DNA of 64,000 bases. Origin: a bacterium. GTDB lineage: Bacteria; Cyanobacteriota; Vampirovibrionia; Gastranaerophilales; Gastranaerophilaceae. A program made the position numbers and the translations under genes. The stretch is from NCBI GenBank assembly GCA_017396695.1, contig JAFQLC010000003.1, positions 62,001 to 126,000 on the forward strand, read 5' to 3'. Of the stretch, positions 29,321 to 38,339 are shown in pieces (position 1 is the first letter of the stretch; the number at the start of each line of letters is the position of its first letter). A model generated the notes under the pieces. It was given only the letters and a program-made list of their open reading frames with translations, searched no databases and was not told where the DNA came from.

Positions 29321-29644
29321 ATGAGCAACGCAAAAGACGTAACAGATGTTACTTTTGAAAATGAAGTTATTAAATCAGACTCGGTTGTTCTTGTTGACTT
29401 TTGGGCACCTTGGTGTGGACCTTGCAGAAAACTTGGACCTGTTTTAGATGATATTGCACAAGAATTTGAAGGCAAAGTTAAAGTTGTAAAAGTAAACACT
29501 GATGAAAACTTGAAAATTGCAAAAGAATTTCAAATTTCTGGGCTTCCAAGTTTACTTGTTTTTAAAGGTGGCGAAGCAAAAGAAGTTATGGTTGGTTTAA
29601 TGCCAAAATCAACAATTGTTTCAAACATTGAAAAACATCTATAA
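29321..29644 (+). CDS. trxA: Thioredoxin
   Basis: Cytoplasmic disulfide reductase, 107 residues, the standard length. The active site is WAPWCGPCR with C32 and C35. The cis-proline loop is ISGLPSLLVF. An AAAGGAGAT ribosome site lies at the usual distance before the ATG, in contrast to the leaderless neighbour nth. A strong terminator follows, so it is monocistronic. Confidence 0.98.
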   Translation: MSNAKDVTDVTFENEVIKSDSVVLVDFWAPWCGPCRKLGPVLDDIAQEFEGKVKVVKVNTDENLKIAKEFQISGLPSLLVFKGGEAKEVMVGLMPKSTIVSNIEKHL

Positions 29645-29660
29645 AAAATCTATGTTAAAA

Positions 29661-29691
29661 AACGAGGGGCAATTTGCCCCTTGTTTTTTTT
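29661..29691 (+). terminator. Terminator after trxA
   Basis: A stem around GAGGGGCAA / TTGCCCCTT is followed by eight Ts. Confidence 0.9.
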
Positions 29692-29750
29692 GGAAAAATA
29701 CGTAAATAAAATGTTTGTGCTAACATAAAAAATGAATTGGATTTCAGATA

Positions 29751-31532
29751 ATGTTAAAAATCATAGAAAATTTTAAAAAGGGGCAAGTTTGGCAAAATTA
29801 TTCACGCATTTTGCCATATGCAAAACCATATTGGTTCAGAGCAACTCTTGCTATGTTAATTTGTATTCCAATAGGTTCATTGGATGCGATTATTGCGCTT
29901 TCACTAAAACCATACATGGATTTAGTTATGGTTGAAAAAACTGTTGAATCTCCTTGGTATATCCCCTTTGGGATTGTTGCTTTCACAATTATACAAGGTT
30001 TTTTGAATTATAGCGCAACTTACCTCAACACTTGGGTCGGCGGAAGAATTACAAACGACCTTAAAATGACTTTATACAAAAAAATGCTCAGCTTTGAAAC
30101 AAGCTATTTCGAAAAAAGAAAATCTGGAGATATTGTTTACCGCTTTAATAACGATGCAGACCTTGCATGTGGCGGTTTACTTGAAAACCTCAAAACATTT
30201 GCATCAAGACTTTTTTCATCAATATCTTTAGTTGCAGTATTATTCTATAATTCTTGGCAATTAGCTCTTATTGCAATTGTTGTTCTTGGCGGCGCATTTT
30301 TACCACTTGCAAACATAAGAAAACGCATTCAAGCAGTTATGGATAAAACCGTAACAGCTGGTTCGGCAATAATTACCGCCTATAATGAATCTTTTGCAGG
30401 AAATAAAACTATTATTTCATATAACCTTGAAGATCACCAAAAAAATAAATTTAAAGAAATATTATCGAACATATTTTCACTCAGAATAAAAATGATTCAA
30501 AGAACATCATGGCTATCTCCTATGATGCATGTGATAGTATCTGTTGGTATTGGGCTTGCAATAGGTTATGGTTCACACTTAATTTTAACCAAACAAATAA
30601 CGAGCGGTAACTTCGTTTCATTTATTACTGCCCTTATTATGTTATACACACCAATTAAAAGTCTTGGGAATAATTTCAATGCGGTGCAAATGTCATTCAT
30701 GGCAATTGAAAGAGTTTTTGGGGTTCTCGAATCTAAACCTACAATAGTAGACAAAGAAAACGCAAAAACACTTCCAAGAGAGCATTCTAAAATTGAATTT
30801 GAGAACATAAATTTTGAGTACATCAAAGATAAACCAGTACTCAAGGGCATTTCACTTAACGTAAATAAAGGCGAAACAGTTGCATTTGTTGGAAACTCAG
30901 GTGGCGGAAAATCAACAATTGTAAGTCTTATCCCAAGATTTTACGACGTAAAATCAGGGTCTATAAAAATTGATGGCACAAATATTTGCGACTATACACT
31001 AAAATCGCTAAGGGAAAATATTGCAGTTGTGTTCCAAGATAATTTCTTATTTTCAGGCACGATTAAAGAAAATATTCTACTTGGCAAACAAAATGCAACA
31101 GATGAAGAAATCAAAAAAGCAATTGAGATGGCTTATCTTGATGAATTTATTGCAACACTTAAAGATGGATGGAATACGCAAATTGGTGAAAGAGGAATGT
31201 TGCTCTCTGGTGGTCAAAAACAACGCGTTGCAATTGCAAGGGCATTTTTGAAAAATGCGCCAATCATTATTCTAGACGAAGCAACATCAGCATTAGATAA
31301 TAAAGCTGAAGCAATTGTTCAAAAAGCAATTGATAACTTAATGAAAGATAAAACAGTGTTTGTTATTGCGCACAGGCTCTCAACCGTTCAAAACGCAGAC
31401 AAAATTGCCGTTATAAACGAAGGTAATCTTGTTGAACTTGGTAATCATGAAGAATTAATGCAAATTGAAAAAGGTCAATACAAAGCCCTTTACGAAATGC
31501 AGTTTAAAAAACAAGCGGTTGCGCAAGCATAA
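29751..31532 (+). CDS. MsbA-like ABC exporter, complete
   Basis: 593-residue half-transporter with a six-helix membrane domain (residues 1-310) and an ATPase: Walker A GNSGGGKST, Q-loop VFQDNF, signature LLSGGQKQRVAIARA, Walker B IIILDEATSALD, H-loop VIAHRLST. It is the full-length paralogue of the truncated exporter at the left edge of the window, and alignment to it showed that the left gene has lost its 5' end. Probably exports lipid A or another amphipathic lipid across the inner membrane, given LpxK and KdsA in the same window; the substrate is inferred. Monocistronic, between the trxA terminator and tRNA-Pro. Confidence 0.93.
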   Translation: MLKIIENFKKGQVWQNYSRILPYAKPYWFRATLAMLICIPIGSLDAIIALSLKPYMDLVMVEKTVESPWYIPFGIVAFTIIQGFLNYSATYLNTWVGGRITNDLKMTLYKKMLSFETSYFEKRKSGDIVYRFNNDADLACGGLLENLKTFASRLFSSISLVAVLFYNSWQLALIAIVVLGGAFLPLANIRKRIQAVMDKTVTAGSAIITAYNESFAGNKTIISYNLEDHQKNKFKEILSNIFSLRIKMIQRTSWLSPMMHVIVSVGIGLAIGYGSHLILTKQITSGNFVSFITALIMLYTPIKSLGNNFNAVQMSFMAIERVFGVLESKPTIVDKENAKTLPREHSKIEFENINFEYIKDKPVLKGISLNVNKGETVAFVGNSGGGKSTIVSLIPRFYDVKSGSIKIDGTNICDYTLKSLRENIAVVFQDNFLFSGTIKENILLGKQNATDEEIKKAIEMAYLDEFIATLKDGWNTQIGERGMLLSGGQKQRVAIARAFLKNAPIIILDEATSALDNKAEAIVQKAIDNLMKDKTVFVIAHRLSTVQNADKIAVINEGNLVELGNHEELMQIEKGQYKALYEMQFKKQAVAQA

Positions 31533-31586
31533 ATTAAGCGATGAATAAATCGCTTTTAGAATTAAATTTGCTTTAAAAATAAAAAA

Positions 31587-31660
31587 TCGGGATGACACGA
31601 TTTGAACGTGCGACCCCCTCGTCCCAAGCGAGGTGCGCTACCAAGCTGCGCTACATCCCG
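31587..31660 (-). tRNA. tRNA-Pro (TGG), CCA not encoded
   Basis: Minus strand, 74 nt. The acceptor CGGGATG pairs with CATCCCG, and the anticodon loop is CTTGGGA (anticodon TGG). The bases after the discriminator A are TTT, so CCA must be added by the enzyme encoded at 42445-43575. Confidence 0.96.
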
Positions 31661-31795
31661 AAATTAAAGTTTAATTTTCAATATCCCTAAGGACATAATT
31701 ATAGTATTACATAAAGATTTTATTTCAAGCATTTTTTTATTTTTTTATTTGGATTTTTTAATTGTAAAGTTTTGTAAATAAATAAATTAAAATAC

Positions 31796-31822
31796 TAAAG
31801 TTTACTAGAAAGCAGCCGATAT
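31796..31822 (+). promoter_or_regulatory. Sigma-28 (FliA-type) promoter
   Basis: TAAAGTTT (31796-31803), exactly 11 bp, GCCGATAT (31815-31822). The enterobacterial flagellar consensus is TAAAGTTT-N11-GCCGATAA, so 15 of 16 positions match with correct spacing. AAGGAGA and the ATG at 31851 follow at sensible distances. Confidence 0.85.
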
Positions 31823-31850
31823 ACATATTACTAATAAGGAGAAAAGAAAA

Positions 31851-32906
31851 ATGGGTATGGCAGCATCACAGGCAAGATTTTTAACCTTGACCGCAAGAAA
31901 ATCTAACACAGAGTATCAAGGACAGCAGGTTAACCAACAAAGAACAGCACTTGCTAATGAAAGTGCAAACATCTATAACAAACTTGCAAATATGGAAGTA
32001 CCTACTGTACCTTCAAAAACATCTTACAATTCAAGCATATACTCTTTCAAAGATGTAAATGGTGAAAAATACAGCATTACAAACATTGCAAACATCAATC
32101 CAAACAACAAGAATGAAGTGCTTGTGAAAATCAAATACAATACTTTAGCAAATAACGCAGCACACTACAATATTGGTTCAATTGATAGCTGCAGTCTTAA
32201 AAAAGCTGATGGCACAATCAATACAGATGCCTCTAGTGGCACTTTAATAACAACATATAACAGTATTGAAACAAAATACCAATTGACAAAATGTGTCACT
32301 GGCGAAGGTGTAGATGGCAAAAAATTACCTAGCGAAATAGCTACTGCAACCAAAGATAAACCTCAATATGATGGCGGAGCTTGGTATTTCGTTCAACAGC
32401 TCGATGATGAAGGAAAAGCTTCAAGCGCTGGTTTATATATTCATAGCAATGAACTTGAAACAAAAAAAGATGCAAACGGGGATGCCGTTTCATACAATCC
32501 ACAATACTACACAGTAGAAACAAACAGCACGCCTGCATCAAAAGAAATCAGGGCGACTATGGTTCAAAACAATAACCAAAGATATACAAGCGTTAAACTT
32601 AATGACGAAGATGCTAAATCTATTGGGCTCAAAGAAGGTGGCGAAATAAACCTTTCTTACGAATATGGCACAGATGAAGATGCTTATGAACAAGCAATGG
32701 CTGACTATGAATTCAAAAAAGCTCAATACGACCAAGAAGTAAATGTTTTGAACAATAAAACAGAAATCATTCAAAACCAAGACAAGAGATTAGAACTAAA
32801 ATTAAAACAATTAGACACCGAAAGACAAGCTCTCGACACAGAAATGGAAGCCGTTAAAGGCTACCTCAAGAAAAACGTCGAAGGCACATTCAACACATTC
32901 GGTTAA
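31851..32906 (+). CDS. Sigma-28-controlled protein of unknown function, possibly axial/flagellum-associated
   Basis: 351 residues with no signal peptide or membrane helix. The N-terminal 50 residues (GMAASQARFLTLTARKSN, then a Gln/Asn-rich helix) and the C-terminal 70 residues (LELKLKQLDTERQALDTEME and on) look like long helices. A beta-rich middle, about 60-270, separates them. Helical ends around a globular centre resemble flagellar axial proteins exported by the type III apparatus, but I see no clear homology. The N- and C-terminal patterns recur in unnamed gut Melainabacteria proteins as far as I recall. AAGGAGA precedes the ATG, a flagellar promoter lies upstream and a terminator downstream, so this is a one-gene flagellar-regulon unit. 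Confidence 0.7.
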   Translation: MGMAASQARFLTLTARKSNTEYQGQQVNQQRTALANESANIYNKLANMEVPTVPSKTSYNSSIYSFKDVNGEKYSITNIANINPNNKNEVLVKIKYNTLANNAAHYNIGSIDSCSLKKADGTINTDASSGTLITTYNSIETKYQLTKCVTGEGVDGKKLPSEIATATKDKPQYDGGAWYFVQQLDDEGKASSAGLYIHSNELETKKDANGDAVSYNPQYYTVETNSTPASKEIRATMVQNNNQRYTSVKLNDEDAKSIGLKEGGEINLSYEYGTDEDAYEQAMADYEFKKAQYDQEVNVLNNKTEIIQNQDKRLELKLKQLDTERQALDTEMEAVKGYLKKNVEGTFNTFG

Positions 32907-32948
32907 TAAACAGACATTTTTCTTCCTTAACTCCAACCCAATTTTTCT

Positions 32949-32981
32949 GCCGACAAAGGTTAAAGCTTGTCGGCTTTTTTT
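32949..32981 (+). terminator. Terminator after the sigma-28-controlled gene
   Basis: GCCGACAA and TTGTCGGC form an 8-bp stem, followed by seven Ts. Confidence 0.92.
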
Positions 32982-33074
32982 GTTAAGAATTATTAATAAG
33001 ATGTTAAAAAATTAGCAAAAAAAATTATTGAAGAATATTATATATGTAAAAGATTTTACTGCGAAAGGAAGAAT

Positions 33075-34637
33075 ATGAAGGTTAACAACATTGGAACAAG
33101 CATGCCCTTCGGACATAAAATTCTAATCGACATCGGTGCCAGTAACCCAAAAGGCACAATGAAATGTACTGTAAAGTCAGATGATGGCCGTACATTATAC
33201 AAAACTAATGGATATTTAAATAATACTACAGAAGGTTTCGAAAAAAGATACGACACGAAAACAAAAAAATTAGACAATGGACAACAAGATTTCATCTCTA
33301 AAATTGACGATGTAATTCTTGCGGCGCACCAATATGTTGTTAAACAAGCAGCTACAGATCCAAAATTTCCAAAATTTTCTGAAATTCCAAAATTTAAAGA
33401 TACAGACCACATGTTATCAGGCGTAACAGTGTTTGTGCCTGGAACAACATATACAAACCACAAAGATGACCAAGTTGCTTTCATACCAAACTTGAGAGAC
33501 ACAGATGGTAATTCAATTACGGATATTGACTTCAAATCCTATGAAGACGAACTTAAACACGACGGCAGAAGAAGCGAAGGAATTAATATCAATAAAGACA
33601 AATTTGAAATGGTTGTAACAAAAGACCTTGGTGGTACAGGGCTTGCACTTGCTAAAGTTTTGGCAGATAAAAAACAACTTAACCACGGCGACTACATCAT
33701 GGGCGTTATGACAGGTGGTGGCTTTGGTAGTGTAGATATCAAAGTTAAAGGTAAACCTGAAGATCCAATTGTTGAAATTGAAACATCTGAAAGTAGCAGC
33801 TACCTTTCAGGCAACATCGCACTTTATGACCAGATGGTTAAAAAAGTTGATGAAATCTTAAAAAGCGACAAACCAAAAGAAAACTTCAGAAAATTAACAA
33901 ACAACGGCAATAGAGAATTAAAAGAAATAGCACCTGTTCTTGGAAAACTTGGCAGACAGGGCGTAAGCGTTAAATCTCACATCAATTACTACTTCAATGC
34001 CCTTGATTTAGATGCCAGCAAAGAAGAAATCGATAATTTAATAAAATTAACTCAAAAAGTTGGTGACGCAAGAATTGTTTGCGACAACAAAATGTATTTA
34101 AATAATGACAGAAAAACAAGAGACAACGCATTGATTAAGGAAATCAGAAATTGCGAATATTTTGAAGAAGTGCAATCTGATGTACCAGGAAAATTAATGT
34201 TCAGACTAAGCACAGAAATTGTTCCAGCTAGAAAAATGAAAGAAGCAAGAATAGAGACAGTTAATGAATACGCAAATGCTGTTTCACTTATTTCAATCAA
34301 TAAAATCAATGATTGCATCAACAAAGTAATTCTTGTTGGTCCATTTGCTCAAGGTTTAAATAAGCATATCAAAGAACATCAAAAAGACTATAGTGTAAAA
34401 GATTTACCAGAGCTCATCATGCAAAAAATCATGACGAATACTGACGAAAATCATGTTGATCTACCTTCAACAAGAAGATTGATGAAGCTATATGATTTTA
34501 AAATAATCTGTGACCCAGATATCAACTTCCCAGATAACACATATGCTGGTGAAATTCTTCTAGATAACAGATTGCAATTTGTTCCAAATAGAGGAAGCTG
34601 GTTTAGCATTCCATTGAATGAACTTAATCAATACTAA
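33075..34637 (+). CDS. Large protein with sugar-kinase-fold (ASKHA/ROK-like) features and PFG tag
   Basis: 520 residues, soluble. The N-terminus carries the tag MPFG (10-13). Directly after it comes KILIDIGASNPKGTMKC, which looks like the phosphate-1 loop of ASKHA kinases (DIGGTxxK). DLGGTGLALAKVL and IMGVMTGGGFGSVDIKV resemble the catalytic and phosphate-2 glycine motifs of ROK kinases. VILVGPFAQGLNKHI near residue 418 could be the adenosine loop. It is longer than typical ROK proteins (about 300), with a large insert. The kinase reading is an inference from motifs, and a non-catalytic relative is possible. AAAGGAAG precedes the ATG, and a terminator follows. Confidence 0.6.
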   Translation: MKVNNIGTSMPFGHKILIDIGASNPKGTMKCTVKSDDGRTLYKTNGYLNNTTEGFEKRYDTKTKKLDNGQQDFISKIDDVILAAHQYVVKQAATDPKFPKFSEIPKFKDTDHMLSGVTVFVPGTTYTNHKDDQVAFIPNLRDTDGNSITDIDFKSYEDELKHDGRRSEGININKDKFEMVVTKDLGGTGLALAKVLADKKQLNHGDYIMGVMTGGGFGSVDIKVKGKPEDPIVEIETSESSSYLSGNIALYDQMVKKVDEILKSDKPKENFRKLTNNGNRELKEIAPVLGKLGRQGVSVKSHINYYFNALDLDASKEEIDNLIKLTQKVGDARIVCDNKMYLNNDRKTRDNALIKEIRNCEYFEEVQSDVPGKLMFRLSTEIVPARKMKEARIETVNEYANAVSLISINKINDCINKVILVGPFAQGLNKHIKEHQKDYSVKDLPELIMQKIMTNTDENHVDLPSTRRLMKLYDFKIICDPDINFPDNTYAGEILLDNRLQFVPNRGSWFSIPLNELNQY

Positions 34638-34670
34638 TTTATAAATGGAGATAAGGGCGAAAACCCAATT

Positions 34671-34710
34671 AAACCGCCAAGTTTAAATAAAAACAAGGCG
34701 GTTTTATTTT
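34671..34710 (+). terminator. Terminator after the ASKHA-like gene
   Basis: AAACCGCC and GGCGGTTT form the stem around an 18-nt loop, followed by TATTTT. Confidence 0.75.
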
Positions 34711-34747
34711 AGTTAATAATGCAATTTAAATTTAAATACTAAACAAT

Positions 34748-34776
34748 AAAAAAGAACCGAGAAAGCGGTTCTTTTT
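34748..34776 (-). terminator. Terminator after tRNA-Leu
   Basis: AAAGAACCG and CGGTTCTTT pair around a 6-nt loop. On the minus strand a T run follows. Confidence 0.88.
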
Positions 34777-34777
34777 A

Positions 34778-34866
34778 TGGTGCCCTGAGCCAGACTTGAA
34801 CTGGCACTGGGTTTGACCCCAATTGGATTTTAAGTCCAACGTGTCTACCGATTCCACCACCAGGGC
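34778..34866 (-). tRNA. tRNA-Leu (TAA)
   Basis: Minus strand, 89 nt including encoded CCA. The acceptor GCCCTGG pairs with TCAGGGC, the anticodon loop is CTTAAAA (anticodon TAA), and the long variable arm is typical of class II tRNAs. Confidence 0.97.
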
Positions 34867-34935
34867 ATATTTAATTTTCAAATCAAGAGCTTAACTCTTA
34901 ACAAAGAAGAGTATAGTACAAACATTTTTTATTGT

Positions 34936-35784
34936 CTAGCATTCAATGTAATCAAAAGCTAAATCAAGAGTTTGAGCCTTATTGCAAAGTGCGCCAGAAG
35001 ATATGATATCCACGCCACATGAGGCAATATCTGCAATTCTATCAAGCGTAACTCCGCCACTTGCTTCAACAATTGCCCTTCCTGCAATTAATTCAACGCA
35101 ATAGCGCATATCGTCAAGCGACATGTTATCAAGCATAATAATATCAGCACCTGCCTCAAGCGCTTCTTTCACTTGTTCTTTTGTATCGCATTCAATTTCA
35201 ATTTTGTGGGCATGAGAAATATTATCACGCACTTTTTTAACTGCGGCAGAAATAGAGCCACAAGCTGCAATATGATTATCTTTCAACATAACGCAATCAG
35301 AAAGGTTAAATCTGTGCAATGTTGCGCCACCAACCTTAATCGCATATTTTTCAAACATGCGAAAACAAGGAGTATTTTTTCTGGTATCAACAATTTTTGC
35401 CTTATAATTTTTAATTTTTTCAACAAAAAGATTTGTATAGGTCGAAATTCCAGACATTTTTTGAATGTAGTTAAGAGCAAGTCTTTCGCCAGTTAAAATA
35501 GACCTTTGAGAGCCTTGAATTTTAGCAATGACATCACCTGCTTTAATTTTATCGCCATCTTTAAAGAAAAATTCAACTTGAACTTCAGGGTTTAAAACCT
35601 GAAAAACCATTTTAAAAACACCGAGCCCGCAAATAATCCCGTCTGCCCTTGTTTTAAGTTCAATATTTAAAATTTTGTTATCATCAGCTATAAAATCTGT
35701 TGAAATATCGCCATAACCTATATCTTCAAGCAGTGCGTATTCAATATGTTTTTTAACTAAAAAATCATTTAACAAAAAGTTCAT
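34936..35784 (-). CDS. nadC: Quinolinate phosphoribosyltransferase
   Basis: De novo NAD synthesis: quinolinate plus PRPP to nicotinate mononucleotide. 282 residues from the ATG at 35784, chosen because GGAGA and AGAAG lie upstream and family members begin near this LVKKHIEYALLEDIGYGD. An in-frame start 13 codons earlier is less likely. Key motifs are TGERLALNYIQKMSG, DTRKNTPCFRMFEKYA and LKDNHI. The usual proline-glycine after TRKTT is here PC. It overlaps the end of nadB by 20 nt, so the two are coupled. nadA is not in the window. Confidence 0.95.
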   Translation of the reverse strand: MNFLLNDFLVKKHIEYALLEDIGYGDISTDFIADDNKILNIELKTRADGIICGLGVFKMVFQVLNPEVQVEFFFKDGDKIKAGDVIAKIQGSQRSILTGERLALNYIQKMSGISTYTNLFVEKIKNYKAKIVDTRKNTPCFRMFEKYAIKVGGATLHRFNLSDCVMLKDNHIAACGSISAAVKKVRDNISHAHKIEIECDTKEQVKEALEAGADIIMLDNMSLDDMRYCVELIAGRAIVEASGGVTLDRIADIASCGVDIISSGALCNKAQTLDLAFDYIEC

Positions 35785-37369
35785 CTTCTCTATATTCTCC
35801 AGCAATAAGTGGTTCTGATTCAATATAATCTATCCTTTTATGTGCACCAACTGATTTTTTTCTCGCAAAAGCAGAACGAGTAATAATTTCAGCAACTTGG
35901 AGCAAGTTTTTGAGCTCGTATTGTTCTCTGTTTAAACACTTTTTATCAGAACCTAAAATTCTTGCAATTTCTTTCAGCTCAAAAAGTGCCTGAAGCAAGC
36001 CTTTTTCCTCTCTTTCAATGCCTACATATCTCCACATTAAATTTTTAATTCTTCTTCTAATTTCATCACAATTAAACTCATGGAGCTCGCGAGCTTCGTC
36101 ATAAATTGAAAGTGTTTTTTTAATTTCATCATCAATTTTTTTAATTGGTAAAAATTCTTTTTTGTCTATTTTCCTTGCAAGTTCAGACGCGCACACAACA
36201 CACTCTAGAAGAGAGTTTGAGGCAAGCCTATTTGCGCCATGAAGCCCAGTGCAAGCAACTTCACCTATTGCATAAAGATTATTTACATCTGTTTCACCAG
36301 CAACATTAGCCTTAATTCCTCCCATACAGTAATGAGCAGAAGGGGTGACAGGAATTAAAAGTGATTCAAGATTAATTTGGTGCTCCCTGCAATACGATGT
36401 AATTGTTGGAAATCTTTTTTCGAAATTTTCAAGTCCAATTCTAGAAATATCAAGATAGATTGAATCTTCTGAATTATCTTTTAAATATTTATGTAAAATT
36501 CCAGAGACAACATCTCGAGGAGCAAGTGAACCTCTTTCGTCGTATTTAGAAACAAATTCTTCGCCTTCACTATTTACGATAACTGCGCCTTCGCCTCGAA
36601 CAGATTCAGAAACAAGAGGCATTTTTTCATCATCTTTAACATTTAGTGCCGTTGGATGGAATTGAATAAATTCCATATCTTTTATTTCGCAACCCGCAGA
36701 TTTAGCAAGGACTAAACCGTCTCCAGTTGCAAGAAGTGGATTTGTAGTATATTTATAAACTTGACCAACACCACCAGTTGCAAGAACAGTAGCGCCTGCA
36801 TAAATTGCTTCGTAATCATCAATATCTGCTCTATATATGATAGCACCCTTGCAATCACGAGTTTTATCTTGAAGCAAATCAACCGCCATTGCATTTTCAT
36901 ATATTTCAATATTTTTAGCTCGAAGAACTGCCTCAATAAGCCCTTCTTCAATCACTCTACCAGTTGCATCTCCTGCGCCATGTAAAATCCTTGGAACAGA
37001 ATGAGCACCTTCAAGGGTATAAATTAAATTATTATTTTCATCTCTATCAAATTGAACGCCTGCTCTAATTAAATCTTCAATAGCAGAACACGAATGCTCA
37101 GAAATAAAGCTAACACTTGCAAAATCATTTAATCCGCAACCAGATGAAATTGTTTCTTTAATGTGAAGCTCACATGAATCCTCTTTATTATCTGGCATAA
37201 CCCCAACTATTCCGCCTTGGGCATATTTAGTGTTCGATTCACCAAGTTTTCCTTTAGTTACAAGCAAAATTCCATCTTTCAAATTATTTGAAAACGAAAG
37301 CTTATGAGCAAGAAATAAACCTGCTGCACCACCGCCTATTATAAGAACTGAATAATTAGAATACTTCAA
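35765..37369 (-). CDS. nadB: L-aspartate oxidase
   Basis: FAD enzyme that oxidises aspartate to iminoaspartate, the first step of de novo NAD synthesis. 534 residues. It has the FAD-binding GGGAAGLFLAHKL, the catalytic-loop QFHPTAL, SVRGEGAV, and SAHYCMGGIKAN near the active site. The TTG start is supported by AAGGCGC upstream and a promoter about 30 bp further. Succinate dehydrogenase flavoproteins are related, but the context with nadC decides the call. Confidence 0.96.
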   Translation of the reverse strand: MKYSNYSVLIIGGGAAGLFLAHKLSFSNNLKDGILLVTKGKLGESNTKYAQGGIVGVMPDNKEDSCELHIKETISSGCGLNDFASVSFISEHSCSAIEDLIRAGVQFDRDENNNLIYTLEGAHSVPRILHGAGDATGRVIEEGLIEAVLRAKNIEIYENAMAVDLLQDKTRDCKGAIIYRADIDDYEAIYAGATVLATGGVGQVYKYTTNPLLATGDGLVLAKSAGCEIKDMEFIQFHPTALNVKDDEKMPLVSESVRGEGAVIVNSEGEEFVSKYDERGSLAPRDVVSGILHKYLKDNSEDSIYLDISRIGLENFEKRFPTITSYCREHQINLESLLIPVTPSAHYCMGGIKANVAGETDVNNLYAIGEVACTGLHGANRLASNSLLECVVCASELARKIDKKEFLPIKKIDDEIKKTLSIYDEARELHEFNCDEIRRRIKNLMWRYVGIEREEKGLLQALFELKEIARILGSDKKCLNREQYELKNLLQVAEIITRSAFARKKSVGAHKRIDYIESEPLIAGEYREDELFVK

Positions 37370-37396
37370 TTTTTGCGCCTTATTATTGTCACCTAC

Positions 37397-37424
37397 ATTT
37401 TAGTATAAAAAAGTTTTTAATCAA
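37397..37424 (-). promoter_or_regulatory. nadBC promoter
   Basis: Minus strand TTGATT (37419-37424), 16 bp, TAAAAT (37397-37402). The start site would lie some 20 nt before the TTG of nadB and leaves room for its AAGGCGC ribosome site. Confidence 0.5.
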
Positions 37425-37484
37425 ATGCGACAACTATACAAAACATCTAAAAATTATATTTTGATAGCTTATGAAAAGTGAAGA

Positions 37485-38303
37485 TTAAGAATTTAAGAGC
37501 TTGAAAATGTCATTACAAGTTTTAAAAACAGTTTTTGCTTCATTAATTGAGAGCATGTTATCGCCATCACAAAGGGCATTTTGAGGATTTGGGTGCACCT
37601 CAAAAAAGAGAGCTCTAGCACCTGCTGCAATGGCAGATTTAGCAAGCGTTGAAACAAATTGTTTCTCACCAGACGAACTTCCACCATGCCCGCCTGGAAG
37701 TTGAACACTGTGAGTTGCATCAAACACAATAGGGTAGCCCAATTCTTCTTGGGTGATTGGAATAGAGCGAAAATCAACAACTAAATTTCCATACCCAAAA
37801 CTTGTACCACGTTCAGTTATTAAAATTTTATCGTTACCAGATTGCACAACTTTTTGCGCAATGCTTTTCATTTGATGTGGCGATAAAAATTGACCTTTTT
37901 TAATGTTAACAATTTTTCCTGTTTTAGCAGCTGCAACAAGTAAATCGGTTTGTCTGCATAAAAATGCTGGAATTTGAATAACATCTGCAACTTGAGCTGC
38001 CAAATCTGCTTGGTGCGGCTCGTGAATATCTGTTACAATCGGCAAATCAAACTCACGTTTAACCTCAGATAAAATTTTCAAACCTTCTTCAATTCCAAGT
38101 CCACGATAAGATGTTATCGAAGAGCGATTTGCTTTGTCAAAGCTTGCTTTGAATATATAGTTAATTCCAAGTTCAGCTGTAATTTTTTTAAGTTTTTCAG
38201 CTGTTTCAAAAACAATTTCACGTGATTCAATTGCACATGGACCTGCAAAAATTGTGAGGTTGTCTCCAGCTATTTCAAAATTGTTAAGTTTTAGTCTTTT
38301 CAT
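37485..38303 (-). CDS. kdsA: KDO-8-phosphate synthase
   Basis: Condenses arabinose 5-phosphate and phosphoenolpyruvate to KDO-8-phosphate for the LPS inner core, so the cell has a Gram-negative envelope. 272 residues. Motifs are FAGPCAIESRE, FKASFDKANRSS, GLPIVTDIHEP and the C-terminal HPNPQNALCDGDNML. There is no ribosome site. TATAAT lies 7 nt before the ATG with TTGTTA 17 bp beyond it, so a leaderless mRNA is predicted. Divergent from recA across 44 bp. Confidence 0.96.
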   Translation of the reverse strand: MKRLKLNNFEIAGDNLTIFAGPCAIESREIVFETAEKLKKITAELGINYIFKASFDKANRSSITSYRGLGIEEGLKILSEVKREFDLPIVTDIHEPHQADLAAQVADVIQIPAFLCRQTDLLVAAAKTGKIVNIKKGQFLSPHQMKSIAQKVVQSGNDKILITERGTSFGYGNLVVDFRSIPITQEELGYPIVFDATHSVQLPGGHGGSSSGEKQFVSTLAKSAIAAGARALFFEVHPNPQNALCDGDNMLSINEAKTVFKTCNDIFKLLNS

Positions 38304-38310
38304 AGATTTT

Positions 38311-38339
38311 ATTATATAATACTAATAAAGTTTTAACAA
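38311..38339 (-). promoter_or_regulatory. kdsA promoter with palindromic -10 facing recA
   Basis: Minus strand TTGTTA (38334-38339), 17 bp, TATAAT (38311-38316), 7 nt to the ATG. The -10 lies in the palindrome ATTATATAAT, whose other strand offers TATAAT at 38315-38320 for recA. Confidence 0.6.
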
